Source: a bacterium
GTDB taxonomy: Bacteria > Desulfobacterota > DSWW01
Reading direction: 5' to 3'
Assembly (NCBI GenBank): GCA_028277985.1
Contig: JANQFG010000073.1
Location: 1 to 32,412 of the forward strand
DNA: 32,412 bases
A program made the position numbers and the translations under genes. The notes beneath the pieces were generated by a model. The model was not told the origin of the DNA. It worked only from the letters and a program-made list of their open reading frames with translations, and made no database searches. Shown piece after piece: positions 8,336 to 15,980 of the stretch. The first letter of the stretch is position 1, and the number at the start of each line of letters is the position of its first letter.

Positions 8336-8400
8336 TCACCCCTCCGACTGACTTAATCTCAACACCGAAACAGTCTGTTAAGGTGCTGATAAGGTTGCTT

Positions 8401-8691
8401 CTAGAACTCGATATCCTCACCTTCAACAACATGGCCATCAGGCTTCATGCCAAAGTACATCGCAAATCCACGCGCCCACGCCAACAAGCCTGGTGGTTCG
8501 CCATGTACTTGTACTCGAACTCCATCTGACATCAGAACGTCGGCGTGTATCTCAAATGAATGCTTTCTTCCCTTATATTCTCTTTCAAAACAATCTGGAC
8601 CGTCTTCAAAAAGAGTCTGAAGCTCTGCGAATGATTTGCACCTATAGTCAGCTGCGACAAGGCTGACTACTGTTTCCAAATCTGAAGCCAC
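8401..8691 (-). CDS. Cassette gene: small hypothetical protein
   Basis: A 96-residue acidic soluble protein with no recognised domain. The reading frame starts at GTG 8691; the codon before it is a stop, and an ATG just upstream is in another frame. The 65 bases between it and the 7850-8335 gene contain short complementary stretches (CGACTG near 8345 and CAGTCTG near 8371) but no convincing RYYYAAC/GTTRRRY pair, so an attC there is absent or decayed. The composition is AT-richer than the backbone, as in the neighbouring cassettes. Confidence 0.6.
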   Translation of the reverse strand: MASDLETVVSLVAADYRCKSFAELQTLFEDGPDCFEREYKGRKHSFEIHADVLMSDGVRVQVHGEPPGLLAWARGFAMYFGMKPDGHVVEGEDIEF

Positions 8692-8719
8692 TCATCCACT
8701 CATTCGGTTTACGGGTGGC

Positions 8720-8792
8720 ACCTAACGTTGCGGGTGAGCGGCTGGTGGGAGAGCGGAAGCGATTTCACCAGGCCGACTCCACGCTGTTCTTA
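8720..8792 (-). other. attC-like site 4, one degenerate end
   Basis: Begins with ACCTAAC (8720-8726). Arms CGGCTGGTG (8739-8747) and CACCAGGCCG (8766-8775) pair with one extra G, as in attC. The far core is poor: GTTCTTA at 8786-8792 instead of GTTRRRY. About 190 non-coding bases follow before the next gene's stop, and I see nothing else in them. Confidence 0.6.
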
Positions 8793-8985
8793 TACGTCCA
8801 TCCCCCGCCAAATGGAACCACAAAAAGGGTCTTGAGTTTCAGTTCAGGTCGACACAACATAGTCTCAATCCACATGAGTGGAGGTGGATGGCACATGCCA
8901 TCGAGGCCCCTCAAGGCCTTTCTTCTTGTCTAGACTGATTTCTCTCCGAAAACTCTCCGATAGCAGCAATTCACTGAGGGTTACA

Positions 8986-9420
8986 CTAGTCTCTGGTCGG
9001 CAAAGTATCATTGCTGTAGATCTTCTCACTTCGTCTTCCAAGATAGTTCCAAAACAGTAGTCCGATCACGTGGCGTCGGTTCCATCTGCCATCAACAAAC
9101 TGCTCCAGAATCCACTTGCGAGGTTTACCATTCGATGAGATTTCCCTTATCCTCATGTTGCTTGAAAGAAGGTCTCTTGCCTCCCCCATGACATCACTCA
9201 AGATGTCCTCAAAACACGAAGGAGCCTCTGAATGATTGTGATACCCCCTGTCGGTGGAAATGTAGAGATAATTTCGGTCATAACCGACGCTGACGTCGAA
9301 TCCGTCCGCTGTCTTCTTCTTGAACACAATCTCCGAATTGTCGCTGTTCCATTCATAGTCGAGAGCTGATTCTGACTCTATCAATTTGGAGATGTAGCTC
9401 TTGAATACTTCCTGCATCAT
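8986..9420 (-). CDS. Cassette gene: hypothetical protein
   Basis: A protein of 144 residues if started at ATG 9420 (the second of two adjacent ATGs is at 9417). The frame is open to a GTG at 9441, but that lies past the end of attC5, so the later start is preferred. No domain is recognised; it looks like a soluble alpha/beta protein with a central SVGYDRNYLYIST strand-rich part and a basic RKWILEQFVDGRWNRRH segment. The 3' end is followed by an unusually long non-coding stretch before its attC (site 4). Confidence 0.65.
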   Translation of the reverse strand: MMQEVFKSYISKLIESESALDYEWNSDNSEIVFKKKTADGFDVSVGYDRNYLYISTDRGYHNHSEAPSCFEDILSDVMGEARDLLSSNMRIREISSNGKPRKWILEQFVDGRWNRRHVIGLLFWNYLGRRSEKIYSNDTLPTRD

Positions 9421-9429
9421 ACTGTCTTC

Positions 9430-9489
9430 GTATAACGTCACGCTTCAGCAGCGCGGCTTGTCCGCGTCCGTTGGAAGCAATTGTTAGCA
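9430..9489 (-). other. attC cassette recombination site 5
   Basis: 60 bp from GTATAAC (9430-9436) to GTTAGCA (9483-9489). Arms GCTTC/GAAGC and CGCGG/CCGCG are in register within the stem. The next gene's stop is 6 bases further on. The core ends are variants rather than perfect consensus. Confidence 0.65.
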
Positions 9490-9494
9490 ATTAT

Positions 9495-10559
9495 CTATTT
9501 CACTATATTCTCAAACTGTCTTCTGAATTTTGACGGAGAATCATCTTGCGAAGTCATAAGATAGAAGAACATTCCTAACTTTGATGAAATTTTGAGTTCA
9601 CCGTATGAGCATATTGGAATCTCATAGTTGTCTTTGAACCTTCTATCAGGCCCGCCCTTTTTGTTCGGATGCTTCCAAGTGTAATCAACGATCTTTGCAT
9701 CACTTGGCGGGCGTTCCTCAATGAATCTCGTTGTGTTGTCATCGATGGAAACATCTTCGTATTCCACAAAGCCTGCGCCTTTGGCATCATAGACAAAAAT
9801 ACCATCTGGCATCATATAAAGTGTTTGTTGCCGCGCTTTCATGACGGGGACGTCAATGTTTGTATTCACCCAAGGTGGCTTGCCTTCACCCACCTGCACA
9901 TCCGACCTGCTAATCAAGTTGCTTGCGCCAGCATTCAGTTTGGACTCATGAGCATCATGAATGCTACGAGAATCTATCAGTGCCCACACCCTTTTATTTG
10001 AAGCAAGTGTATTGAATGCAGACAATAGGTTCCGAAAGACCTCTCCCTTATCATCTTCAAACTCGTAGGCAATTGTAATGGTGCGTCGTTTTGATTCCCA
10101 CATGCCAACAGCCACTGTGGCAAGAAACCCCAGAATCAGAGAAATTATGCCAACTGCATTGTTTTGGCTCAGTACAGAAATCGACAATATTGCGCAAAGG
10201 ATTCCGCATAAGTAATCAAGCCTGAATCCTTTGTATGATTTATTTAAGGTCGATATAAGCTCTTTTCTTGCTGCAGGTGTCAACTCCTGTGACGTAGCTG
10301 TATCATACTGAATTGCGTCTGGATGAGATGAATGAAGCTCCGTGTCTTCTCTTGTTGGTATTGTTTCATTCCTCTGCTTGCCATCATCTAACTCTTGGCG
10401 GTGATAGAGGCCGTACCTGCCAGTATGGAGATAACTCTTTCCATTTGGACGAATACCCACTCTAAAACCTTTGACACCAACAGATGTGCCAATGCCACTC
10501 TTTGACAGGTTAAATCTGACTGGTCCGACTCTGACAGATTTACGTAAATACCATGCCAT
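9495..10559 (-). CDS. Cassette gene: DUF4236 membrane protein
   Basis: A 354-residue protein. Residues 1-52 are a clear DUF4236 domain (WYLRKSVRVGPVRFNLSKSGIGTSVGVKG), normally found at the N-terminus of small membrane proteins. Two hydrophobic segments follow at about 135-175 (CGILCAILSISVLS; AVGIISLILGFLATVAVGMW), then a cytoplasmic C-terminal half of about 180 residues with no known domain. The start ATG at 10559 is fixed by the conserved N-terminus. It is a one-gene cassette between attC5 and attC6 and one of the AT-richest genes here, pointing to a foreign source. Function unknown. Confidence 0.8.
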   Translation of the reverse strand: MAWYLRKSVRVGPVRFNLSKSGIGTSVGVKGFRVGIRPNGKSYLHTGRYGLYHRQELDDGKQRNETIPTREDTELHSSHPDAIQYDTATSQELTPAARKELISTLNKSYKGFRLDYLCGILCAILSISVLSQNNAVGIISLILGFLATVAVGMWESKRRTITIAYEFEDDKGEVFRNLLSAFNTLASNKRVWALIDSRSIHDAHESKLNAGASNLISRSDVQVGEGKPPWVNTNIDVPVMKARQQTLYMMPDGIFVYDAKGAGFVEYEDVSIDDNTTRFIEERPPSDAKIVDYTWKHPNKKGGPDRRFKDNYEIPICSYGELKISSKLGMFFYLMTSQDDSPSKFRRQFENIVK

Positions 10560-10572
10560 CTTCGTATCCTTT

Positions 10573-10671
10573 GGCTAACGTCAGGTTTCACCTGCAGAGA
10601 GCGTCAGTTCAACGCTGCGTATCAGTAGGCCCCACGGTTGGCGCTCTGTCTGGTGCAAGCCTTTGTTATGC
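10573..10671 (-). other. attC cassette recombination site 6 (long form)
   Basis: 99 bp from GGCTAAC (10573-10579) to GTTATGC (10665-10671). Arms CACC..CAGAGAGCG (from 10589) and CGCTCTG..GGTG (to 10654) pair with small bulges. The stop of the DUF3800 gene (TTA at 10666-10668) is embedded in the right core. Confidence 0.8.
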
Positions 10672-11835
10672 ACCTCCTTCATCCAGTGATTCAACTAACC
10701 TTCGCAGGTCCCGAAACTCTGAACCATCGAGAATGTCGATGCTCCCTAGACTCACGGCCCTTAGATCGAGACGGGCTCGGTAGAGCCGGCGGAGCATAGG
10801 AGGGACGATTGAGTTTGTGTGAGAAACAAAGTGCCTGAGATCATCTCCACAAACGGGGATTTTGTAGCCCTTAGAGCTATTGCCGATGATCACACCTCGG
10901 TCCCTCAGGCCCGAGACGGCAGCCCGGAGTTTACGTTCACCTAGCGCGAGCCCTCGATTGCTCAGTGCTCGTATGAGTCGTCTTGAAGAGACATACTCTT
11001 GTGGGTCAACGAATCGCACGCTGTAGAGAAGGTAGTGAAGAACTTGCTCTTGAGCGTGGTGCTCTTCATCGTCATCCGCGTCAGCATTGGGTCGCTCAAG
11101 AAAGTGCCTTGCCTGTTCAATGCAGTGGGCCCGAATCATCTCGTCCCGAACAGAGTGTGTGCTTGCTCTATTCCCCGGCCCTGGTTGCGAAGAGATGGGC
11201 CAGGACTCGACTCCCACGCTGATCTTCTGCAGTGTCTGCAGAATCTGACCGCCGTTCTTCGACTTCTTGTCAGGATCGAGAACACGCGCCCAACTCCCGC
11301 TGACCATATCTGCAACCTGCAGCATAATTTCGTCTGAGCTCTTCGCGAAGCGCAGCCGATAGTCGGGGAAGAGTTCAGAGGGCATCCGACTTTCGATGTA
11401 GCTCTGTACCTCCTTCATGAAAGCAGGACTTCCATGTTCATCCACCACAAGCGTAGCGCCAGGATGGAGTCGTACGATACGTTCGTACACCCACCTGTTC
11501 AGATACTTGTAGAAGGAGCGTTTATACTTGAGCCCACTGTCTTTGTGTAGGGTCTGTTTGTGGATAGCCATCGTGTAGCTGCAAACATCGAGCTGTGCAA
11601 GCTCTGCGAGGACCGCTAATCGTCGGCCGTCACTTCGGCCTACGGAGCTTGATTTCATCTCACCAGAGCCAAAGCGTTTCTCCCTTATGGAGTCGGCACG
11701 TATGCGCTGTTCTTCCAATGCGTCATTCGCCACCAGGACTGCGGTGATGATGTAGGTAGCCGACGCCCCCGCCTTCTCCGTGGCCAGGTTGGGATCGCCG
11801 TATTCATCTATGAATGCGTGGATATCCGTATTCAA
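10666..11835 (-). CDS. Cassette gene: DUF3800 protein with C-terminal winged-helix-like part
   Basis: A protein of 389 residues from a TTG start at 11835 (AGGAAGA just upstream); the frame extends to GTG 11859, but that overlaps attC7. DUF3800 proteins have an RNase H-like fold. Seen here are AFIDEYGDP near residues 7-15 with the Asp/Glu pair, VVDEHG near 145, and the terminal motif QVADMVSGSWAR near 185-196. The region around 270-335 (SSRRLIRALSNRGLALGERKLRAAVSGLRDRGVII) reads like a winged helix. DUF3800 genes are frequent in mobile and defence regions, but the biochemical role is not settled. The stop codon lies inside attC6. Confidence 0.8.
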   Translation of the reverse strand: MNTDIHAFIDEYGDPNLATEKAGASATYIITAVLVANDALEEQRIRADSIREKRFGSGEMKSSSVGRSDGRRLAVLAELAQLDVCSYTMAIHKQTLHKDSGLKYKRSFYKYLNRWVYERIVRLHPGATLVVDEHGSPAFMKEVQSYIESRMPSELFPDYRLRFAKSSDEIMLQVADMVSGSWARVLDPDKKSKNGGQILQTLQKISVGVESWPISSQPGPGNRASTHSVRDEMIRAHCIEQARHFLERPNADADDDEEHHAQEQVLHYLLYSVRFVDPQEYVSSRRLIRALSNRGLALGERKLRAAVSGLRDRGVIIGNSSKGYKIPVCGDDLRHFVSHTNSIVPPMLRRLYRARLDLRAVSLGSIDILDGSEFRDLRRLVESLDEGGA

Positions 11836-11850
11836 TGCATCTTCCTGTCT

Positions 11851-11912
11851 GCATAGCACTGCTCCTCAGGAGAGTCCCGTTAGGGACGTCTCACTGCAGG
11901 GGCTTGTTATGC
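11851..11912 (-). other. attC cassette recombination site 7
   Basis: 62 bp from GCATAGC (11851-11857) to GTTATGC (11906-11912). Arms GAGAGTCCC and GGGACGTCTC pair with one extra base around a GTTA loop. In gene direction the recombining core reads GCTATGC, not GTTATGC. The stop of the next gene is embedded at 11907-11909. Confidence 0.78.
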
Positions 11913-12518
11913 TTCGTCCTTTTCAGCTTGACGTGCCATAAATCTATTGAATTTTGCGTTTAGGACAAATACGTATTCACAGATTGCATCTGCAAAATCT
12001 AGAAGATCTCCTGCATCCTCCTTGGAGATATTTACGTCTGATGCGTGAGCCCCAATATTTCTATGTTTACGAAGCTCTTCACCCCACTCAAATAAACGAT
12101 CATCAATAATGCCCTTGTCTTTTAGTTCCGCTAGTCCTTTGGCAAGAGTAGTACTCTTTGTTGAGTGGTGCTTACACAAACCTTCCAGCGTTCGACCAGA
12201 CATTACAACAGAAGCGCTGAAAGCTCTTGCTTTGTAGCATTTTCTCGCTTCAATTTGTGACATTCTCACAATATCGGGAATCTCCCAGTCGATGTGGCTT
12301 TCTTGTTTTGGCCAAAGACGGTTCAGAGGCGACCATTGATAATGTGTTGGGCCTGTCTGGATAAGCTCAGTCCCTCCAAGAAGAGCGTTGTCGCATGCAG
12401 GACAACGAACCAGAACCGCCTTGAAGGGGAAAGGATCTTCGCTGGGATCATAGGATTGATGTTCACCCTTGACTTCACCGTCAACCTTGGATTCGCAATA
12501 GGGGCATTCTATAATCAT
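11907..12518 (-). CDS. Cassette gene: zinc-finger plus DUF4145 (HEPN-like) protein
   Basis: A 203-residue protein from ATG 12518; the longer frame to 12575 runs through attC8 and is rejected. The N-terminus holds two Cys pairs (C5/C8 in CPYC, C39/C42 in CPAC), a probable zinc ribbon. The C-terminal ~120 residues match DUF4145 (MSQIEARKCYKARAFSASVVMSGRTLEGL, then EELRKHRNIGAH). The last motif, R153-N-I-G-A-H158, has the R-X4-H spacing of HEPN ribonucleases, to which DUF4145 is thought to be related. Such proteins occur in restriction and toxin loci. An RNase role is inference. Confidence 0.82.
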   Translation of the reverse strand: MIIECPYCESKVDGEVKGEHQSYDPSEDPFPFKAVLVRCPACDNALLGGTELIQTGPTHYQWSPLNRLWPKQESHIDWEIPDIVRMSQIEARKCYKARAFSASVVMSGRTLEGLCKHHSTKSTTLAKGLAELKDKGIIDDRLFEWGEELRKHRNIGAHASDVNISKEDAGDLLDFADAICEYVFVLNAKFNRFMARQAEKDEA

Positions 12519-12533
12519 GATGATTTCATCCGA

Positions 12534-12593
12534 GCATAGCGCTGAAGGAAAGTGGCGAGCCGAAGGCTCGTCCACTTGACTGACTTGTTATGC
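12534..12593 (-). other. attC cassette recombination site 8
   Basis: 60 bp from GCATAGC (12534-12540) to GTTATGC (12587-12593). Arms GTGGCGAGCC and GGCTCGTCCAC pair perfectly except for one unpaired T around a GAA loop. It has the same variant core, GCTATGC in gene direction, as site 7. Confidence 0.85.
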
Positions 12594-12602
12594 CCACTTG
12601 TG

Positions 12603-13667
12603 CTATTCCGTGTCATTGTGATCTGGGTGGGCGCGCCACCGGCGAAAGAGAACATCGGCAAGACTTTTTCCGTCACTATGACCCGATCCGGGATCTCCAC
12701 CAGACGGCGGTCTCGGCACCGCGCCGCCCCCGACCGACACAACGAGAAGTCTAGATATCGCATACTCGGGGTACTGGATACCGTAGACGTAGTTCGCTGC
12801 TTCCTCCAGAGATCCGCACCGCCTCCCAACCCCACTCTCTGAGGACAGCCCGTGGAGCACCAGGAACGCAGAAAATGGCTCTGCGTTGGAGTTTATCCTC
12901 GTCCTCTCCACATTCATTGATGCGTTCTTAATTTCTTCTGCGCAATACTGTGCCGGCAAGACCAGTGGGCTTTGCCTTCCTATTCTCGGACCTGACTCCT
13001 TTCCCATGCAGTAGAAGACATAAAAGGCTCCCCTACCATCTGGTGAGAGTAAGGCGCGATGCTGCTGCCTATCGATGCGGGCCGCAGTTCCCGCTTTCTT
13101 GGCCTGGAATCGAAAGGCCTTGATAAACCGAGGTCTATCAGGGAGCGCGACCGAGAAGATGACGGCAAAGTCCGCTCCTGAGTGACGTTCTCCTTTCCTT
13201 GCAGCAACGTCGGCATAGTGAAAATCAAGGTTAACCTTTCTCGTATATATTTCCCGACACGCTTCCTCAAATTGCCTGCGGACAAGTTCCAGGGAGAAGA
13301 GTGTCTCGCTTAACAAGTGCCCCGTCAATCGCTCCTCGTGGCTTTCCTGGGGCACGAAATTGCTGACGAATCGGATTTCTGCTGCCACCAGTGCTTTGAA
13401 CAGAAGAATGTCAATGCACTTTTCATGGCTCGCATTGTCAAGCAATCCGGAAATGCAGCTTGCTACGAATGTCTGATGGTAATCGCTTTCGCGGTTCTGA
13501 TTGCTAATATCGAGATCCCATACTGAGACGAGCGGATTTGTGTAAAGGTACAGCTGAAGAAGGAAGTCCCCGGCCTCCGAGTGCTGAGGAAGATAATTGA
13601 AGATACCGTTTCTCTCGCGTTTCCCTAGCTCTAGTATTTCTTCCCAATGAACGGTGCCTGGTTTCAT
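12603..13667 (-). CDS. Cassette gene: probable PD-(D/E)XK-type nuclease, unknown family
   Basis: A 354-residue protein from ATG 13667 (GGAGAC and GGAA lie upstream); the frame stays open to 13745 without a good start. No named domain is recognised. The middle has the order expected of a restriction-like nuclease core: ESHEERLTGHLLSETL at 108-123 (Glu111/112), SGADFAVIFSV at 163-173 (Asp166), then FRFQAKKAG at 186-193 (Gln188, Lys190). A region like FYVFYCMG follows, as in proteins that read out QAKK-type cores. It lies alone between attC8 and attC9. The nuclease call is inference from spacing. Confidence 0.65.
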   Translation of the reverse strand: MKPGTVHWEEILELGKRERNGIFNYLPQHSEAGDFLLQLYLYTNPLVSVWDLDISNQNRESDYHQTFVASCISGLLDNASHEKCIDILLFKALVAAEIRFVSNFVPQESHEERLTGHLLSETLFSLELVRRQFEEACREIYTRKVNLDFHYADVAARKGERHSGADFAVIFSVALPDRPRFIKAFRFQAKKAGTAARIDRQQHRALLSPDGRGAFYVFYCMGKESGPRIGRQSPLVLPAQYCAEEIKNASMNVERTRINSNAEPFSAFLVLHGLSSESGVGRRCGSLEEAANYVYGIQYPEYAISRLLVVSVGGGAVPRPPSGGDPGSGHSDGKSLADVLFRRWRAHPDHNDTE

Positions 13668-13843
13668 TCTTCCGTCTCCATTCTTTGTGTTCTCAACCTT
13701 TGAAGGCGGGCAAAGACCGCATGCGACCGTACACCGTGCTGGCAAGTTCCGTCCTTATGGTGGCCCTGCTCACAAGTGTCAACGTTTTCAGCACTCTTGG
13801 GCTATGGAGTTCTATGCAACGGAATCTCCTGTAGCTACTATAG

Positions 13844-13936
13844 CCATAGCGCACGCCTCTGCAGCGGCAGCAGGTGACAATCTGATTCCGAGTTTAGAGT
13901 CTCAGTTGCGCCGCCTGCTGCAGGCGGATGTTATGC
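13844..13936 (-). other. attC cassette recombination site 9
   Basis: 93 bp from CCATAGC (13844-13850) to GTTATGC (13930-13936). Arms CGCCTCTGCAGCGGC and GCCGCCTGCTGCAGGCG pair with small bulges. It shares the ATAGC variant with sites 7 and 8. The cassette it ends lies to its right but carries no convincing gene. Confidence 0.72.
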
Positions 13937-14486
13937 CTCGTCAATAGAATCCGGTCTCTAGTTCGCGTAGCCGACTTCTGCAATTCCGTTAGTTTCTTAG
14001 GGCTTGAAGGTTCGATTAGCCTCGTGGAATGTACCACAAGGCTCAGGCTATATGCATGAGTAGAACTACTCATTTCCTCTATGTTGCCAGCCCGGGGGTC
14101 TCCTTTGTCTGAAGCTCGTGTAGCCCCGCCGTGCTCGAGTCCCATGCGGGGACCTTGGGCGCTCCTCCTAGAGGTATAACAGGTTAAGAAATTTGGCGGC
14201 GCTTAGGCCGGCGCAAAGATTCGGTTGGACTGAACCACGGAGCGCCGGGTCGGTTCCCTCATGGGGATTCAGGTGCGGACTGCCGCGGCTTTTGAGGGGA
14301 TCATAGTCCGTTTTGAAGGGGAGATCAAGGGTCTAATACCATTTGACGGGCCTTGGAGGCAGTTGAGACGGGTTGAAGAAGTGGGGTGGGGGTGCTCCGG
14401 CCGTGGTGGAAGCATCCGAAACGGTTCTCGGCAAGAAACAGAGTGCGGCATCGAGCGAGCGGGGGCGAGGTTCTTCTGGGGGGGCC
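13937..14486. other. Gene-free stretch: ORF-less cassette, possible last attC, array/backbone junction
   Basis: No convincing gene in 550 bases. A minus-strand open frame (13894-14145) runs through attC site 9 and shows no domain. At 14174-14230, GTATAAC and GTTGGAC frame a GC-rich partial inverted repeat and may be a tenth, weak attC or attI-like site. If so, 13937-14173 is a cassette without a gene. From about 14231 on the composition is GC-rich and resembles decayed backbone. No integron integrase is present here or further right. Confidence 0.5.
14174..14230 (-). other. Possible attC or attI-like site 10 (weak)
   Basis: 57 bp from GTATAAC (14174-14180), the same variant as site 5, to GTTGGAC (14224-14230), which fits GTTRRRY. 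The inner pairing (TTTGGCG against CGCAAA, GCGC against GCGC) is short. It marks the probable right limit of the array. Confidence 0.35.
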
Positions 14487-14825
14487 CTACGTGGGAAGGG
14501 ATTCGGTTCGTTCATCGATCCAGGCGAGCATCACGCGCATCGCCAGGCCGAGGTTGCCACATTGGCAGTGAGTGTGCGCATGCTCCGCCTTCGTGGACAG
14601 TCGACCCGTGAAGGAGCGTACGTTCGTCAGAGCCCGAGCCTGCCGGTGGAAATGCTCGACGGGCATGTAGTGGTCTTCGGTGCCGGCCAGCAGGAGGAAA
14701 TCCTGGGTGACCTTGCTCGAGATGTGGCGTGTCGAGAACTCCCCCATCCGTCGGAAGTAGGCGTAAGGCCTCTCAATGCCGAAGACGTAGGTGCCGTGTT
14801 CGACACATCTCTCCTTCCAGGGGAC
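14487..14825 (-). pseudogene. Alpha/beta-hydrolase C-terminal remnant
   Basis: An open frame of about 113 codons that reads like the last third of an alpha/beta-fold hydrolase: HGTYVFGIERPYAYFRRMGEFSTR, then LLLAGTEDHYMP (the acid-residue loop of the catalytic triad), EHFHRQARALTNVRS, and a terminal AEHAHTHCQCGNLGLAMRVMLAWID (the conserved His region). The N-terminal two thirds with the nucleophile elbow are missing; the frame instead runs into the end of the dehydratase gene upstream. It is therefore a broken gene, probably cut when DNA was gained or lost at the array boundary. Confidence 0.7.
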
Positions 14826-15979
14826 TAGAACGCCGGACCCACCGTGTGGATGGACAGACAGTCCTGCCGGTTGACCTCGGCCTTGGGTTGCTCGCCTTCG
14901 GCCACCCGTTTGATCAGGGCCACGAGGTCGTCCCCTGCTTCACCGATCTTCACCCCTTCGAGGAGCCTTCCGGCGTTCACGTCCATGTCGTCTTCCATCA
15001 TGTTGAACAGCTCGCTGTTGGACGCGATCTTGACGACGGGTGCGATCGGGAAGCCCACGGGCGACCCCCGGCCCGTCGTGAAGAGCAGGATCTGGGCGCC
15101 TCCGGCAGCCATGCCGGTCAGGGAGAAGATGTCCGAGCCCGGCGTGTCCATGAGCACGAGACCGCTCGCCGAGGGTTCGGTCCCGTATTCGACGACCTCG
15201 ACGACCGATGTGGTGCCCCCCTTGATGATGCATCCCAGGGATTTCTCGGTGATGTTGGTGAGGCCGCCTTCGACGTTGCCCGGGGAAATCACCATGCTGG
15301 CGAAGGGTCCGAGGGCGTCTTTGACGAATTGGGTATGGTCTTTGATCATCCCGTGGAGCTTTTCGCCTATCTCAGGGGTTGCGGCCCTCTTCTTCAGGAC
15401 CTCTTCGGTTCCGATCATTTCGGTGGTCTCGGAGAGAATCACGGTTCCGCCCTGGGCGACCAGCCAGTCCGCGGCCACGCCGACGAGAGGGTTGGCCGTA
15501 ACCCCGGACAGCGCGTCCGAGCCGCCGCACTCGAGGCCGAGCACGAGCTTGTCCCAGCCGCACTCTTCTCGCTTGAGGGAGCCCGCCTCGACGAGCATGC
15601 TCCGGGCGATCTCGATGCCTTTGGCCGTGGTTGTCTTGGTGCCGCCCTGCTCCTGGATGACCAGGCTCTCTACACGTTTGCCCGAGGCCTTCACCTGCTC
15701 GGCCAGCTCGGGCGCCTTCATGAACTCGCACCCGAGGCCCACGATCAGGATGGAGGCAACATTCGGGTTCTTGCACAGGCCGTTCACCGTGCGTCCGGTG
15801 ATTTCCACGTCGGCGATTCCGCGACCGCACCCCTCGGGGTGGGTGACGGCCTTCACCTCGGGCAGCTCCCGGCCGATCGCATTCACGACACCGTTCGCGC
15901 AGGACACGGAGGAGAGGACCATTACGTGATTCCGGACACCACACTTTCCATCGGGTCGTTTGTATCCCAGGAAGCCCAT
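14825..15979 (-). CDS. UxaA/GarD-family sugar-acid dehydratase, large subunit
   Basis: A 384-residue protein matching the C-terminal domain of altronate/galactarate dehydratases. Conserved features are GVRNHVMVLSSVSCAN at 14-29, HPEGCGRG near 47-54, VGLGCEF near 80, LECGGSDALSGVTANP near 170-185, and the late GRGSPVGFPIAPVVKI segment. These enzymes remove water from altronate-like sugar acids to give 2-keto-3-deoxy acids, using a metal bound through conserved Cys/His. The SAF-domain part that is fused in E. coli UxaA is a separate gene here, ending one base upstream, so the two form a split enzyme. No uronate reductase or KDG kinase is nearby, so the exact substrate is open. Confidence 0.85.
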   Translation of the reverse strand: MGFLGYKRPDGKCGVRNHVMVLSSVSCANGVVNAIGRELPEVKAVTHPEGCGRGIADVEITGRTVNGLCKNPNVASILIVGLGCEFMKAPELAEQVKASGKRVESLVIQEQGGTKTTTAKGIEIARSMLVEAGSLKREECGWDKLVLGLECGGSDALSGVTANPLVGVAADWLVAQGGTVILSETTEMIGTEEVLKKRAATPEIGEKLHGMIKDHTQFVKDALGPFASMVISPGNVEGGLTNITEKSLGCIIKGGTTSVVEVVEYGTEPSASGLVLMDTPGSDIFSLTGMAAGGAQILLFTTGRGSPVGFPIAPVVKIASNSELFNMMEDDMDVNAGRLLEGVKIGEAGDDLVALIKRVAEGEQPKAEVNRQDCLSIHTVGPAF

Positions 15980-15980
15980 C

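Noticed and set aside
8336..8400. An attC between the genes at 7850 and 8401
   Set aside because: Only short complementary stretches; no RYYYAAC/GTTRRRY pair at plausible spacing.
13894..14145. Minus-strand open frame of 83 codons
   Set aside because: Its 3' end runs through attC site 9 and the protein has no recognisable pattern.
5085..14230. CRISPR array reading of the regularly repeated intergenic elements
   Set aside because: The elements differ in sequence and length, are separated by whole genes, and have attC architecture instead of constant repeats with short spacers.
14261..14828. Overlapping plus-strand open frames
   Set aside because: They are GC-rich antisense frames of the hydrolase remnant and decayed flank; the minus frame carries the real similarity.
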